From a bacterium (GTDB taxonomy: Bacteria > UBP7 > UBA6624), in the NCBI GenBank assembly GCA_002716355.1, contig PBAU01000002.1:32000-95999 (forward strand): DNA of 64,000 nucleotides. Direction: 5' to 3'. Each line of letters opens with the position of its first letter. The stretch's first letter is position 1. The translations under genes and the position numbers were made by a program. The notes beneath the pieces are model-generated. The model searched no databases, was not told the DNA's origin, and saw nothing but the letters and a program-made list of their open reading frames with translations. Of this stretch, positions 34,080-44,479 are shown in pieces.

Positions 34080-35005
34080 TTTTTCAACGCCAACGTCTTA
34101 AGGTGCTGCCTAAGTATTGGCTTGGGGTAATTAGATAATATTTTTAAACTCCATCCGTCTGTTATCTCCGGTAAATCCATAAGCCATCCATCCAAATCAA
34201 GATCAAAAGATTTTTTAATTATTTTAAAATTTTCACTTTTTAAACCATGTTGAAAGTAAACCATATAAATATAAGCATCTTTCTCTTTTGAAAGGTAACT
34301 CACGAAGGCGCCTTTTGTTTCTTCCTCTTCGAGTTTGTGGGTGTTTAAATAAAATGTCCTTTGCCTTGTCGTCCCCAGTATTTCCTCAGGAAGAAAAAAA
34401 TCCTTTTTTGTGGTTTTCGTGGTAATTTTATAATTATTATTATTTTCAGGAGCCACAAATAAATCATCGTTTAACTCTTCTTCATTGATGCTGATCTCAA
34501 TAACATCAGTCAACGAATAACCTTCATTCAGCGTAACCCTCTCCCTTTTCATTGGCAGCTTGTATTCTTTATGTAGCCAGTAGGTTGTCTTGAAGCCTTG
34601 CTCTTCAAAATATGTATTGGAGTTTGAAATTGTCACAATCTCAACATCATTAAAAATGTCCTCTTTTTTTATCCATTGGTCATCATCTGGAGATATTTCT
34701 GCCACTTTGCCCCACACATGCCCAGGCTTTAAAAGGTTAAAGATTTCTTTGTTTCCCGGGAATAGAGCTTTTTCGAAAAAGATGTTTGTATTTATGTCTT
34801 GCAAAACATAGACATTGCCATCTTCCCTAAGTAGAAAAAATTCATTTTTTTTCTCTTCTAAACGAATGGAATTATTTTTTGCAAAGTAACGAAGTTCATT
34901 TTTCTCAATTGTTGTTTTTTGATTTTTTTTGTAAAAGTTTATTTCACCATAAAAGGAATTTTCAACCTGGAACACACTCAGCAGAATCAGGAGAAGCCCA
35001 ATCAT
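34055..35005 (-). CDS. LolA/RseB-like exported protein in an ECF sigma operon
   Basis: The 316-residue product has a hydrophobic N-terminus (MIGLLLILLSVF). The long antiparallel-strand pattern (GEINFYKKNQKTTIEKNEL, LREDGNVYVLQD, later YWLHKEYKLPMKRERVTL) resembles LolA and RseB/MucB half-barrels. It is third in a leftward operon with an ECF sigma factor and a membrane protein, and it directly abuts the latter. In RseB-like roles the protein senses misrouted lipoprotein or lipid and protects the anti-sigma factor. The assignment rests on position plus weak fold resemblance. Confidence 0.55.
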   Translation of the reverse strand: MIGLLLILLSVFQVENSFYGEINFYKKNQKTTIEKNELRYFAKNNSIRLEEKKNEFFLLREDGNVYVLQDINTNIFFEKALFPGNKEIFNLLKPGHVWGKVAEISPDDDQWIKKEDIFNDVEIVTISNSNTYFEEQGFKTTYWLHKEYKLPMKRERVTLNEGYSLTDVIEISINEEELNDDLFVAPENNNNYKITTKTTKKDFFLPEEILGTTRQRTFYLNTHKLEEEETKGAFVSYLSKEKDAYIYMVYFQHGLKSENFKIIKKSFDLDLDGWLMDLPEITDGWSLKILSNYPKPILRQHLKTLALKNQLSDSGA

Positions 35006-35437
35006 CTATGTTAAAAAGGGATCTTCAAGTAGTAATGTATTGAAGTCGGAAACGCCACCGCTCAGGCCTGTTTGCGAAGCTTGCTCAACTTTGTTTAGAC
35101 TGTTGGCCATGTCAGTGTTATTTCGAAAAGTATCACGCACATAACCCCATCCAAAATAGGAAATCGACATTAGGCATATTGCCAATGTGGAAAAAGACAC
35201 GCCGGCAAATGAGTTAATGGCCAATTTTCTTTGTTGAATTTTTATTTTTTGATCAACTATACCAAAAATGTCAATTTTGGAATTTTTTGTCATGCCGGAC
35301 AATTCTGGAACTTTTGGCTTCTCGTTTTCAATCAAATCACACAAGATGTCTTTGACCCTTTTGGGCTTTTTCTGGCCCTGGAGACCCTTTCTGACCTCAG
35401 CCAGGAAAGCTTTATTTCTATTTTCTGAAAAAAACAT
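35006..35437 (-). CDS. Putative single-pass anti-sigma factor
   Basis: The 143-residue protein has a charged N-terminal half (EVRKGLQGQKKPKRVKD), one hydrophobic segment at about residues 76-96 (FAGVSFSTLAICLMSISYFGW) and a short external tail. It lies three bases after the sigma gene and abuts the LolA-like gene. A soluble N-terminus that binds the sigma factor and a membrane anchor would be the expected arrangement. No HxxxCxxC zinc motif is present. The call is from context. Confidence 0.55.
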   Translation of the reverse strand: MFFSENRNKAFLAEVRKGLQGQKKPKRVKDILCDLIENEKPKVPELSGMTKNSKIDIFGIVDQKIKIQQRKLAINSFAGVSFSTLAICLMSISYFGWGYVRDTFRNNTDMANSLNKVEQASQTGLSGGVSDFNTLLLEDPFLT

Positions 35438-35440
35438 TAT

Positions 35441-36019
35441 TTATTTATTATCCATATATTGTTTAAATTTTAATCTCGCTTTATGTATTCGCATCTTTAC
35501 AGCAACAACAGAGCAGCCCAATATTTCGGCCACATCCAAGTAGCTTAATTCCGCCTGAACGGCAAGCATTAAGGCCTCTCGCAAATGAACAGGTAGCTTC
35601 ATGAGTACGATTCCAATTTTTTCAGCTTGATCCTGTTGGTTCAGCACTTGTTCGGGATTGAATTCTCGAGGGTCGCTTGGGTCAAAGGCGTTGTTTTCCG
35701 AATCATTGGTGTTAAATAGACCTTCAATAGATCCCGGTCTTTTGTTTTGGGAGGTCAGTAACGTGTTGCCCTGGTTTCTGGCTATTGTGAAAAGCCATGT
35801 TTTGAATTTTTGTTTTGTGTTAAATTTTTTAGCATATTTCCACACTCTAAAAAACGACTCCGCCGCAGCTCCTTCCGCTGTGGCTGGGTCTTTGATGTAT
35901 ATGCTCAAAAAGTTAAAGAGTGGCCCCTGGTATCTTTCGACAAGCTCATTCAAGGCATCATGATTGTTCTTTGCAACTAGCTCCATCAGTTTTTCATCCG
36001 TATATCCATTTAAAGCCAT
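35441..36019 (-). CDS. ECF-type RNA polymerase sigma factor
   Basis: The protein has sigma region 2 (LNELVERYQGPLFNFLSIYIKD, AAAESFFRVWKYAKKF, FKTWLFTIARNQ) and region 4 (LPVHLREALMLAVQAELSYLDVAEILGCSVVAVKMRIHKAR). I chose ATG 36019 because GGAG lies six bases upstream; an ATG twelve bases earlier (36031) lacks a ribosome site. Adjacent genes encode a membrane protein and a LolA/RseB-like protein, so it probably answers to envelope stress. The 82 bases upstream of this start contain AT-rich promoter-like sequence but no clear consensus. Confidence 0.85.
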   Translation of the reverse strand: MALNGYTDEKLMELVAKNNHDALNELVERYQGPLFNFLSIYIKDPATAEGAAAESFFRVWKYAKKFNTKQKFKTWLFTIARNQGNTLLTSQNKRPGSIEGLFNTNDSENNAFDPSDPREFNPEQVLNQQDQAEKIGIVLMKLPVHLREALMLAVQAELSYLDVAEILGCSVVAVKMRIHKARLKFKQYMDNK

Positions 36020-36101
36020 ACTAGGCTCCATCTTATACTCATTCAGGCCGGGGTTTGTTTCTTGGAAATGTAGGTTTGATGAACTTGATTAAAAATTTCT
36101 A

Positions 36102-37463
36102 TCAATTATATTCTGGCTCTCTTATTGAAACTACAAATTCTTGTGTTGTCGTGGTGACTAATCTTGAATAGCCAATACGGAACCCATAATCTCCATGTTG
36201 TGAAAGGTTGCCATCAAATGACGGTTGCATGTTGATTGGCATGTCATCCATGCCAGAACCTGTAAAACTGATAAGCATGTCGCCACTCCAAAGGCTATTT
36301 ATTGAAAATCTGTGATGCAGCTTGAATGTGTTTGTTGCATTATGCTCCCCATGCTCCCACCAAAAAATATGCTTTCTGCCACTTGTCTCAATTGCGAGGG
36401 ATATTTGTGCTGATCTCAAGTTTATGGGAGCGTAAGCCATACCGATCCCCTCTCTCTCTGGTCCAGCTGTCCATGGGTTTGCGGGTGACCATTCTTTGTA
36501 AACGATTTGCTCAGTAGAGTCATTTTGGTAAACCAGTGTCAGTTTAGATGTGAAGGGATTGATCTCAAAGCCAAAAGACTCAGTGACATCTTCAGCAATG
36601 GGAGAATAAATAGCATCTGCACCACTCCATTGTGAGATTTGACCGCAAGCACTTACACAATGGTAAAGTTTTATTTTCTTTTTTCCGCTAGCTAGATCCA
36701 GATATCTGGCTGTTATATAGATTTTTGCACCGTTGGTTTTTAAAATTGGCGAACTGCCGACATATGACTGCAATGTGCCACCGCCATCAATAGACACTGG
36801 AGCATTCCAATCTGTAAAATCATAGGGGTTTGCTTGTAAATTTGCTAGCGGGTAGTCCATAAAGTTTAATCCCATATTAATTGGGTTGCCTAAATCGTCA
36901 AAACTTTCTTGCCAGGCCAGAAGAAGAGTGTTGTTTGTTGTGTCAATCGCAGCAGTTGGGGCCCCACCACCTACTGTGTTTGACAAACTAGACCCACAAC
37001 CTTGCAAGCTACCTCCTGTTGACCAAGTTCCATCCCAGCACCAATACGTTACATAAGTGTCAGCAGTTGGAATATCCTCAGTTGCAAAAATATGCAGTAC
37101 TCCACTATTTACTGAGTTATAAACTGAATTGTTATTATCGATAATTGCAGTCACCCCACTACATCCAATACCACCTCCAATTGTCATTTTTTCGGTTGTG
37201 CTAAAGCTCCCTGAGATGTCTTTGTAGATTTCAAGCTGACCGACACTCAGGCCACTTGAGTTGCACGCTAAAAGATAATTATTACCCTGAAAATCATAAA
37301 TATAATGAGTTTCAGAATAGACTGCAGGAGTTTGGGAAGTTGGTGCAACTGAAAGATCTTGACCGTTATATGCTATTGGGTGTGTTGCGTTTGAATTGTT
37401 GTTACCGCCACATGCGGATATTGCGATAATTAAAATTGGTAAAAGTTTAATAATTTTTTTCAT
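36102..37463 (-). CDS. Lipoprotein of unknown function
   Basis: The 453-residue product has a clear lipobox (MKKIIKLLPILIIAISAC, Cys18) followed by a GGNNNSN spacer. The body is rich in Trp, Gly, Asn and Ser and contains repeated strand-like phrases (for example NTLLLAWQESFDD and SGRKHIFWWEHGEHN). This suggests a beta-propeller or sialidase-like surface protein, but no family motif is recognised. It lies five bases from hutI on the same strand. Confidence 0.6.
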   Translation of the reverse strand: MKKIIKLLPILIIAISACGGNNNSNATHPIAYNGQDLSVAPTSQTPAVYSETHYIYDFQGNNYLLACNSSGLSVGQLEIYKDISGSFSTTEKMTIGGGIGCSGVTAIIDNNNSVYNSVNSGVLHIFATEDIPTADTYVTYWCWDGTWSTGGSLQGCGSSLSNTVGGGAPTAAIDTTNNTLLLAWQESFDDLGNPINMGLNFMDYPLANLQANPYDFTDWNAPVSIDGGGTLQSYVGSSPILKTNGAKIYITARYLDLASGKKKIKLYHCVSACGQISQWSGADAIYSPIAEDVTESFGFEINPFTSKLTLVYQNDSTEQIVYKEWSPANPWTAGPEREGIGMAYAPINLRSAQISLAIETSGRKHIFWWEHGEHNATNTFKLHHRFSINSLWSGDMLISFTGSGMDDMPINMQPSFDGNLSQHGDYGFRIGYSRLVTTTTQEFVVSIREPEYN

Positions 37464-37468
37464 AATAT

Positions 37469-38680
37469 TTAGTTTACCACTTTCTTGCCTTCAACAAACA
37501 GCATCTTCAGTTTGTTATTTTTTTCAAAAAATTTATCAATATTGTTTTTCCACACACCCAAATCGGCAATATAGCCTTTTTTGATTTTTCCAATTTTGGT
37601 CAAACCTATAGTTTTGGCAGGAATAGATGTGATTGATTTCAAAATTTCTTCATTTGTCATATTCAAGTCTCGCAAGGCCAGCCTTCCAATGTCTAATAAG
37701 GATGTGCAAAAAGACGAACCTGCATTCAGGTCTGTTGCCAAAAACACTTCAACACCAGAGTCAATTAAAAATCTTGCATTTGGCTGGATGTTGGTGTCAA
37801 GTTCAATATTGCACATGGGTAAAATCCCAACCACAATTCCACTTTCAGATAGCTTTTCTACATCACCAGTTTTTAAATGTTCAGCATGATCAATTGATGA
37901 TGCTCCATATCTGACCGCAATGTCAACTCCATTCATTTCTGAAAATTGACCTGCATGCAATGTTATCTGATAGCCAAGTGAGCAAGCATGAGAGAGAAGG
38001 AATTCAGTTTCCTCTTGGGAGAATGCGCCACTCTCTAAAAAGACATCAAATCTATTTGTTAGATTTTCTTGTCGTGCGATTTTAGCAGTATCTACCACTT
38101 CTTCAAGATATTCCTTTCTGTTTTTTTCATCTGGAACTGTATGTGCCATTAGCAATGTTGGGACTATTCGTGTTTTGTTCTCTTTTGACCATTCCGCATA
38201 TAGCCTTAAATGGTTTAATTCATCTTTTTTAGATAAACCATAACCAGTTTTTACCTCTATTGTTGTTGTGCCAGTCGCTTGCATTTTTAAAAATCTTGTA
38301 TCCATGAGTTTCTTAAGTTGTCTATTTGATGATTCACAAGTTTTTTGAACTGTATACTTGATCCCGCCACCTGCCTTCAGGATATCAATATAAGAGGCAC
38401 CCTGTTTGCGCATTTCTTTTTCAAAATGTCGATTGCCTGCATGGAGAATATGGGTGTGTGCATCCACCAAGCCAGGCGTAATGAAGGATGCTCCAAGGTC
38501 GATATGTTCCATATTTGCACCTTGCAACAATGACTGTCTGGCTTTCTCACCAGAACCGTGATTGTGAATAAGGCCATTTTTGACATGTATGGAATTAGGG
38601 CCTGGCACAATCCTTTCGCCATCCCATACATTGCCGCTTGTTGTTAGAAGGTATTCCACATAAGAATCATATTGTCGCAT
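37469..38680 (-). CDS. hutI: Imidazolonepropionase
   Basis: The protein belongs to the amidohydrolase superfamily: LVDAHTHILHAGNRHFE supplies the two metal histidines, TIEVKTGYGLSKKDEL follows, then LHAGQFSEMNGVDIAVRYGA, SIDHAEHL and ATDLNAGSSF. It opens the imidazolone ring in histidine breakdown. hutU lies nearby at 40192 but no hutH is in the window. ATG 38680 or 38695 may be the start, and the latter is one base from the ATG of the divergent carboxypeptidase. Confidence 0.92.
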   Translation of the reverse strand: MRQYDSYVEYLLTTSGNVWDGERIVPGPNSIHVKNGLIHNHGSGEKARQSLLQGANMEHIDLGASFITPGLVDAHTHILHAGNRHFEKEMRKQGASYIDILKAGGGIKYTVQKTCESSNRQLKKLMDTRFLKMQATGTTTIEVKTGYGLSKKDELNHLRLYAEWSKENKTRIVPTLLMAHTVPDEKNRKEYLEEVVDTAKIARQENLTNRFDVFLESGAFSQEETEFLLSHACSLGYQITLHAGQFSEMNGVDIAVRYGASSIDHAEHLKTGDVEKLSESGIVVGILPMCNIELDTNIQPNARFLIDSGVEVFLATDLNAGSSFCTSLLDIGRLALRDLNMTNEEILKSITSIPAKTIGLTKIGKIKKGYIADLGVWKNNIDKFFEKNNKLKMLFVEGKKVVN

Positions 38681-38696
38681 TGTAGAATTTTTCATT

Positions 38697-40199
38697 ATGA
38701 ATCCAAAAAAAGCTTTTTCCAAATTAAAAAAAATATCAGAAGACTCTCATGCAATTAGCGACGTAAGTGCAATTGTGAGCTGGGACCAGGAGGTAAACAT
38801 GCCTCCAAAAGGTTTAGAGAACAGGGGCAGAATGATGTCCTGGCTTGCACAGCAAAGACACAAAAATGCAACTAATCCAGAGATTGGAGAGGCCTTGGAA
38901 ACAACCCGTTCTGGTGACTGGAACGAAAAGGAAAAAGCTTGCTTGAGGGAATGGCAAAGAGGTTGGGACCTTTCAACCAAGATACCGGCTGACTTGGTTC
39001 AAAGAGCAGCACTGGCTTCAGTCAAGGGGCATGAATCATGGAAGTCTGCCAGGGAGAAGAATGATTTTTCCATTTTTAGAGATGATCTAAAAGAGCTTAT
39101 TGACCTCAGCAAAGAACGAGCCGAATGTATTGGTTATACAACTGAATCCTATGATGCGCTTTTGGACATGTACCAAGCTGGCATGAATGTTCAAGGTATT
39201 GATGCATTATTTACAAATTTAAAAAACAAATTAACCCCTTTATTGGAGGAAATTCTTGATTGGCAGGGAGAGATTGAGGATGATCCTGTTGCAGGTCATT
39301 ACTCACAAGAAGAGCAGAAAAAATTCTGTGAGTGGGGTGCAAAGCATATCGGTTTTGATTTTGATGCAGGCAGGATTGACACTGCAGTACATCCATTTTG
39401 CTCTGGTGCTGGACCAGGTGACATAAGGCTTACAACAAGATACAATCTTGAAAATCCTTTTGACTCTTTCTTTGGTTCATTGCATGAAACTGGTCATGGA
39501 CTTTACGAACAGGGCTTACCTTCAGGAAAGGATGAGTATGGAACACCATTGAGTGAATCTGTTTCATTAGGCATTCATGAAAGTCAATCTTTATTCTGGG
39601 AATCAATTGTTGGCCAAAGTCCCGAATTTTGGGAATACGTGCTTCCTTTTTTCAAAGAGCACTTCCCCGGCAGGGCTGATTCGGTCACACATGCACAAAT
39701 CGTCAGGAGGACAAACAAGGTTTCAAGATCACTCATTAGGGTTGAAGCAGACGAGGTTACATATCCGCTTCATGTTATTTTGCGATTCGAAATCGAGAGG
39801 GATATTTTTAGAGGTAATTTATCTGTAGACGATTTGCCTGACGCTTGGAACCAAAAGATGCAAGAGCTTATTGGTGTAACTCCACCCAACAACACTTTGG
39901 GCGTGCTGCAGGATGTGCATTGGTCAATGGGTGGTTTTGGGTACTTCCCAACTTATGCTCTCGGCAGGCTGTATTCAGCTCAATTCACAGAAACACTTTC
40001 CAAGGATGTTCCAAGCTGGAAAGATGATATGGCTAAAGGTGATTGTTCTCCAGCTTTGGAATGGTCACGAAAAAATATTCATTCAAGAGGTTCAATTTAC
40101 AGAACTGAACAATTGATTGAAAAAGTGACAGGCACACCACCAAGTGAAGAGCCATTCTTGAATTATTTAAGAAAGAAATATAAGTCGATTTTTAGTTAG
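38697..40199 (+). CDS. M32 family metallocarboxypeptidase (Taq type)
   Basis: The 500-residue product carries [13 protein letters not shown] (the HExxH-type zinc motif of family M32) and [11 protein letters not shown], which supplies the third ligand and the conserved ES-x-S-x2-W/F segment. [14 protein letters not shown] is also family-typical. Such cytosolic enzymes trim amino acids from the C-termini of peptides. It is flanked by hut genes on the opposite strand, so the locus may serve peptide and amino acid catabolism. It converges with hutU and overlaps it by eight bases. Confidence 0.93.
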   Translation: MNPKKAFSKLKKISEDSHAISDVSAIVSWDQEVNMPPKGLENRGRMMSWLAQQRHKNATNPEIGEALETTRSGDWNEKEKACLREWQRGWDLSTKIPADLVQRAALASVKGHESWKSAREKNDFSIFRDDLKELIDLSKERAECIGYTTESYDALLDMYQAGMNVQGIDALFTNLKNKLTPLLEEILDWQGEIEDDPVAGHYSQEEQKKFCEWGAKHIGFDFDAGRIDTAVHPFCSGAGPGDIRLTTRYNLENPFDSFFGSLHETGHGLYEQGLPSGKDEYGTPLSESVSLGIHESQSLFWESIVGQSPEFWEYVLPFFKEHFPGRADSVTHAQIVRRTNKVSRSLIRVEADEVTYPLHVILRFEIERDIFRGNLSVDDLPDAWNQKMQELIGVTPPNNTLGVLQDVHWSMGGFGYFPTYALGRLYSAQFTETLSKDVPSWKDDMAKGDCSPALEWSRKNIHSRGSIYRTEQLIEKVTGTPPSEEPFLNYLRKKYKSIFS

Positions 40200-41925
40200 C
40201 TAAGTCGATATTCATGTCAGAAGCATTTTGTATAGCGTCTTCATAACCTGCATCTGCATGTCTTGCAACACCGATTCCAGGATCATTGGTTAAGACCCTG
40301 TCCAGTCTTTTTTCTTTAGATTTGGTCCCATCAGCAACAACCACCATTCCTGCATGCATAGACATGCCCGTTCCAACTCCGCCTCCACTGTGAAAAGACA
40401 CCCAGGAAGCCCCAGATGCTGCATTTAGCGCAAAATTCAATAATGGCCAATCTGCAACAGCATCCGACCCATCAGCCATTGCTTCTGTCTCCCTGCTAGG
40501 GCTTGCAACCGAACCAGTATCCAAATGATCTCTACCTATAACAATAGGGGCATCAAGGGTTTTGTTTTTGACCATGTCATTCATCGCTAAACCCGCTTTA
40601 GCGCGGTCTCCATATTTAAGCCAGCAAATCCTTGTAGGCATACCTTCAAAAGGCACTCTAGTTTGGGCTAATTTAATCCATTGTGCTAAAAATTTATCAT
40701 CCGGAAACAACTCCAGCATCCTTTTATCGGTTTTTTCTATATCTTTTTTGTTTCCAGATAATGCTGCCCACCTAAAAGGACCCATACCTTTTGAAAAAAG
40801 AGGCCTGATATAGGCCGGCAAAAAACCAGGATAAATATACTCATTCCCTTTTTTAACCTTTTTAAACCCAGCAAAATAAGCTTGATCCCTAAGGGCATTG
40901 CCATAATCAAAAGCAATTGATCCTCTTTTCTGCATGCCTAAAATTGCATCTACATGTTTCACTATGGTTTCTTGTGATTTTTTTGCATACTCTTTTGGAT
41001 CAGATGTTCTAAGTCTATTTAGATCACCAAGATCTCCTTCCGGCCAGTATGACAAAAGGTTATGAGCCGATGTTTGATCTGTAACTATATCGGGAATCTC
41101 ATCTCGTTTAAGCAATTCTGTGGCAACTGTAGCTATATTGCCAACAAGCCCAACAGATAAACCTTTACCCTGAAGCACAGCTTCATCTTTCCACTTCAAG
41201 GCCTCTTCAAGGCTGTCTGTTATTTTGTCACAGAAACCTTGCTTGACCTTTTTTTCAATTCGTTCTTTTAAAACCTCAACACATATGATGCATGCTCCAG
41301 CCATTGCGCCTGCAAGAGGTTGTGCGCCACTCATCCCACCAACCCCTCCTGTTAATATCCATCTATTTGTTAGGTCAGTGGTTCCATATTCTTTTTCTGC
41401 AAGGGCAACAAATGTTTGGTATGTTCCCTGCAGTATGCCCTGTGTGCCTATGTATATCCATGATCCAGCAGTCATTTGGCCATACATAAACAAACCTTTT
41501 CTATCCAACTCATTAAAGTGTTCGTCATTAGCCCAGTTCGGAACCAAATTGCTATTTGCAATAATTACCCTGGGTGCATCTTCATGTGTTTTCCCTACGT
41601 AAACTGCTTTACCACTTTGAACACAGAGTGTTTCGTCAGGCTGTAATCTTTTAAGAGTATCGAGTATCCGAGCATATTCCTTCCAATTTCTTGCTGCTCT
41701 TCCTGACCCTCCGTATACTATTAATTTTTCCCAATCTATAGCCACTCTTGGATCAAGATTATTTTGAAGCATCCTGTAAGCAGCTTCAATATCCCAATTT
41801 TTACATGTTTTAGATCTTCCAACCGGAGCGCTGGGTGGTTTGTTAGGCTTGGCATCCATAAACATAGGCCTGCCGTAAAGAGATTTTTCGTTAAATTTGT
41901 CTGCTTGAAAAAAGTTCATTCCCAA
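40192..41925 (-). CDS. hutU: Urocanate hydratase
   Basis: The 577-residue product matches urocanase: [18 protein letters not shown] in the NAD-binding domain, [27 protein letters not shown], and [23 protein letters not shown] near the end. It hydrates urocanate to imidazolone propionate using bound NAD as an electrophile, one step before HutI. It overlaps an unknown gene at its start. Confidence 0.95.
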   Translation of the reverse strand: MGMNFFQADKFNEKSLYGRPMFMDAKPNKPPSAPVGRSKTCKNWDIEAAYRMLQNNLDPRVAIDWEKLIVYGGSGRAARNWKEYARILDTLKRLQPDETLCVQSGKAVYVGKTHEDAPRVIIANSNLVPNWANDEHFNELDRKGLFMYGQMTAGSWIYIGTQGILQGTYQTFVALAEKEYGTTDLTNRWILTGGVGGMSGAQPLAGAMAGACIICVEVLKERIEKKVKQGFCDKITDSLEEALKWKDEAVLQGKGLSVGLVGNIATVATELLKRDEIPDIVTDQTSAHNLLSYWPEGDLGDLNRLRTSDPKEYAKKSQETIVKHVDAILGMQKRGSIAFDYGNALRDQAYFAGFKKVKKGNEYIYPGFLPAYIRPLFSKGMGPFRWAALSGNKKDIEKTDKRMLELFPDDKFLAQWIKLAQTRVPFEGMPTRICWLKYGDRAKAGLAMNDMVKNKTLDAPIVIGRDHLDTGSVASPSRETEAMADGSDAVADWPLLNFALNAASGASWVSFHSGGGVGTGMSMHAGMVVVADGTKSKEKRLDRVLTNDPGIGVARHADAGYEDAIQNASDMNIDLAN

Positions 41926-42422
41926 CTATCTTCTTTGATGTTTGGGGGTGTTATTTCATATTTTGAAGAAAGTGTTTTTTGCAAATAGAGTGAAGTTGTT
42001 GTGATTCTTTGTACTGATTCAATAATGCATTGCAATGTCAATTCACTCGCTTCTTTATTTTCACATGAATAGAGCCATCCATCGCCAGGAGCAGAAACAT
42101 TTGAAAAACTTGAATGCGCAATTGATAAAGAATCTTTTAGAAATGCAATTCTTTTTTCTTGAGGGAATGGTAGGCATTGAGCTTCACTTTTAAAAACAAC
42201 AGCTCCATTTTCATCTTTGTGAATTCCAAGAACCACAGGAACCGTTCGACGTGGCCAGAAGCCGATAGAAACACTGTCATCGTCATCTTCCATCGTGTGC
42301 TCCATGAAGTTTATTTTGAGTTTTTTGCAAACCTCCACGAGCAGCTCTCTTCCAAGCCCCAATTCATCTTTTAGAGGTTTTAAGTTGTCAAAAATATTTT
42401 CTGAACCCACTGGATTTATCAT
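41916..42422 (-). CDS. Unknown protein, YbjN/secretion-chaperone-like
   Basis: The 168-residue product has no signal or membrane segment. The pattern of an N-terminal helix, a strand with [14 protein letters not shown], and a long C-terminal helix ([25 protein letters not shown]) recalls YbjN or CesT-type chaperone folds, but no certain assignment can be made. It lies between an M24 peptidase and hutU on the same strand and overlaps hutU by ten bases. Confidence 0.5.
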   Translation of the reverse strand: MINPVGSENIFDNLKPLKDELGLGRELLVEVCKKLKINFMEHTMEDDDDSVSIGFWPRRTVPVVLGIHKDENGAVVFKSEAQCLPFPQEKRIAFLKDSLSIAHSSFSNVSAPGDGWLYSCENKEASELTLQCIIESVQRITTTSLYLQKTLSSKYEITPPNIKEDSWE

Positions 42423-42440
42423 AACAATTTAAATAAAAAA

Positions 42441-43607
42441 TTAAACTAAAAACCAATCTTTTTGTGGCTCTGTTGTGACAATTGGAAGAGGATTGATTAC
42501 TAGGTTGATCTCACTTCGTATGCCCCATTCTGGATAATAAACACCAGGTTCAATCGTTCCTGCCCATCCTGGAAGCAGCGATCTTGTGTCTTTTGCCTCA
42601 TAGCTGTCTAGTTGAGCAGCATCACCATGGGCGCTTGTAAGTCCCAGATTATGGCCTGTCCTATGAATGAACCCCTCTCCAAATCCATGATTTTCAATTA
42701 CATTTCTAACAGCCTGGTCAACCTCATAACCGGCAATCGATCTTTTCTCCAAAAAAGCTCTCTTTATTACCTGAACCCCCGCATCTCTGGCTTCTAAAAC
42801 AGCATAAAAACCCTTGTCGATAACCTTGTCAACTTTTCCTCGTTTTGCCATCCATGTTATATCGGCATATGCAGGTTTGTCAGATTTTTTTGTTGCCCAT
42901 AAATCTATAAGAAGCACAAAATTTTCTCCCAATCTTGCACTTCCCTCTTTTGGTGTTGCGTAATGGGGATCGCCAGCATTTCCATTAACTGCAACTACAG
43001 GTGGATGGTCAGTTGTCATGCCCATTTCTTCAAAACTTTCTAGTATCCAATTTTGAACCATTGATTCATCCAGTTCAAAAGGTTTTGCCTTAGACACTCG
43101 ATCAAAAACACCTTGGACTATTGATGTTAAATTTATTGCTGATTCACAATGGGATTCAATTGTTTTTTCGGACCATAGTAAAAGATGTTCCTGCGAGATG
43201 TTTTCACTACTTTTTAAACTGCAATCCATTGATCTTAGTAGGTCAATCAACCCCCCATCAAGATAAGAGAGATAGGGAATCTTGCCATCTTCACACCATT
43301 CCACATAAATGGTTTTTCCTGCAATCATTGATGTCAATGTTCTTTTCCAATCTTCAAAATTTTGATATTTTCTAATTTGCACATCAGTGAATGCCAGACT
43401 TTTTGATTCAATTCCATTGACAATCATTTCTGCTTTTCCTTTTTTTGGAATCCAGAGCGCCCATCGCCTGCTTAAAAACACATTATCTGGTAAAAATTTT
43501 CTAGCAATTGGATTATGTGAATGGAAATCTGCAACAAACCATCCATCAACTGCATGGCTGGAAAGGTTGTTTTGAATTTCTTTAATCAATAAATCGAGTT
43601 GTTTCAT
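42441..43607 (-). CDS. M24 family Xaa-Pro aminopeptidase-like protein
   Basis: The 388-residue product has an N-terminal creatinase-like domain and a C-terminal pita-bread domain with the metal site: LLIDLWATKK and YADITWMA supply the aspartates, HRTGHNLGL the histidine, IEPGVYYPEWGIRSEINLVI the glutamates. It probably releases residues ahead of proline in peptides. It diverges from the PI-PLC-like gene across only 28 bases that include TATACT, a plausible -10 box. Confidence 0.88.
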   Translation of the reverse strand: MKQLDLLIKEIQNNLSSHAVDGWFVADFHSHNPIARKFLPDNVFLSRRWALWIPKKGKAEMIVNGIESKSLAFTDVQIRKYQNFEDWKRTLTSMIAGKTIYVEWCEDGKIPYLSYLDGGLIDLLRSMDCSLKSSENISQEHLLLWSEKTIESHCESAINLTSIVQGVFDRVSKAKPFELDESMVQNWILESFEEMGMTTDHPPVVAVNGNAGDPHYATPKEGSARLGENFVLLIDLWATKKSDKPAYADITWMAKRGKVDKVIDKGFYAVLEARDAGVQVIKRAFLEKRSIAGYEVDQAVRNVIENHGFGEGFIHRTGHNLGLTSAHGDAAQLDSYEAKDTRSLLPGWAGTIEPGVYYPEWGIRSEINLVINPLPIVTTEPQKDWFLV

Positions 43608-43635
43608 TGTGGAAAATTTTATACTATGCTAAGTT

Positions 43636-44436
43636 ATGTTTTTTCTAATGATGTTGTTAATGAAACCATGCCTCGGGCATGATCAGCATTGTGACAAAAG
43701 ATACGACGAGCTTTCTTACCTTGTTACGCATAATGCGATGTCGACATCAGAAGATAGATGGCTTTTCCCCAACCAGGATCGAGGTCTCATTGCTCAGCTG
43801 AACGATGGCGTTAGAGGCTTGTCGTGGGACATCTACGAGCATAATCAGGAGGTTTATCTTTGCCATGGTTATTGCTGGCTTGGAAAAAGGAAATTAATGC
43901 ATGACCTTGTTGAACTCAAAGGTTGGCTAGATGATAACCCCAGAGAGATAGTCTCGATTTTTTTTGAAAGCTATGTCGGGAAGAAGCCGGTTGTCGAGCT
44001 TTTTGAGCAGTCTGGAATGATTAGCTATGTTCACCATCAAGCCCTTGAGCAAGATTGGCCATCCATAATTGATATGATCGACAGCGGAAAAAGGGTTGTT
44101 GTTTTCACAAGTCGGGAAGGCGGTATTGACGACTGGTACCATGATGCCTGGAGGTATGTTTGGGATACAGATTTTTCATACAAAAGCATCGATGACTTTT
44201 CATGCTCAAGGCTCAGGGGCCCAAAAGACCTTTCAGGTCTTTACAGCATAAATCATTTTTTGACAAACCCACTTGCCTCAAAAACACTTGCCTCAAAAGC
44301 AAACCCGTCTGTTTACAAAAGAGCTGAGAGCTGTTGGGTAAAGACTGGGCAAAGGCCCAATTTTATTTTTGTTGATTTTTATTCGGTCGGAAACACCTTG
44401 GAGGCGGTAAGAAAATTAAACTTGTTACATTTTTAA
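43636..44436 (+). CDS. PI-PLC X-domain phosphodiesterase-like protein
   Basis: The 266-residue product matches the PI-PLC X-domain superfamily. THNAMS and VYLCHGYC supply the two catalytic histidines; LNDGVRGLSWDIYEHN supplies the acidic calcium or substrate region; and NFIFVDFYSVGN closes the barrel. A weak hydrophobic N-terminus (MFFLMMLLM) may be a signal peptide. Bacterial members act on phosphoinositides or GPI anchors, or are of unknown substrate. It lies just upstream of the phosphate operon, which might hint at phosphate scavenging. Confidence 0.82.
   Translation: MFFLMMLLMKPCLGHDQHCDKRYDELSYLVTHNAMSTSEDRWLFPNQDRGLIAQLNDGVRGLSWDIYEHNQEVYLCHGYCWLGKRKLMHDLVELKGWLDDNPREIVSIFFESYVGKKPVVELFEQSGMISYVHHQALEQDWPSIIDMIDSGKRVVVFTSREGGIDDWYHDAWRYVWDTDFSYKSIDDFSCSRLRGPKDLSGLYSINHFLTNPLASKTLASKANPSVYKRAESCWVKTGQRPNFIFVDFYSVGNTLEAVRKLNLLHF
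44271..44300 (+). repeat. Two 15-bp tandem repeats in the PI-PLC-like gene
   Basis: ACTTGCCTCAAAAAC is followed directly by ACTTGCCTCAAAAGC, one base different. They encode the repeated peptide LASKT/LASKA in the C-terminal part of the protein. It is a small in-frame duplication with no further significance visible. Confidence 0.85.
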
Positions 44437-44445
44437 AACAAGTTT
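44418..44445. promoter_or_regulatory. Inverted repeat between the PI-PLC-like gene and the phosphate regulator
   Basis: AAACTTGTT (44418-44426) pairs with AACAAGTTT (44437-44445) around a 10-base loop. The loop contains the stop region of the upstream gene. The left arm includes TTGTTACA followed by a T run and AAAA, the same word that appears ahead of pstS (45420-45427). It may be a weak terminator, an operator of the PhoU-winged-helix regulator, or both. Confidence 0.35.
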
Positions 44446-44479
44446 GAATGCACATAACAAATATACAATTGAGAAGATG

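Noticed and set aside
37469-41925. A complete histidine-utilisation operon
   Set aside because: Only hutI and hutU are present, separated by a carboxypeptidase gene on the other strand; hutH and formiminoglutamate genes are not in the window.
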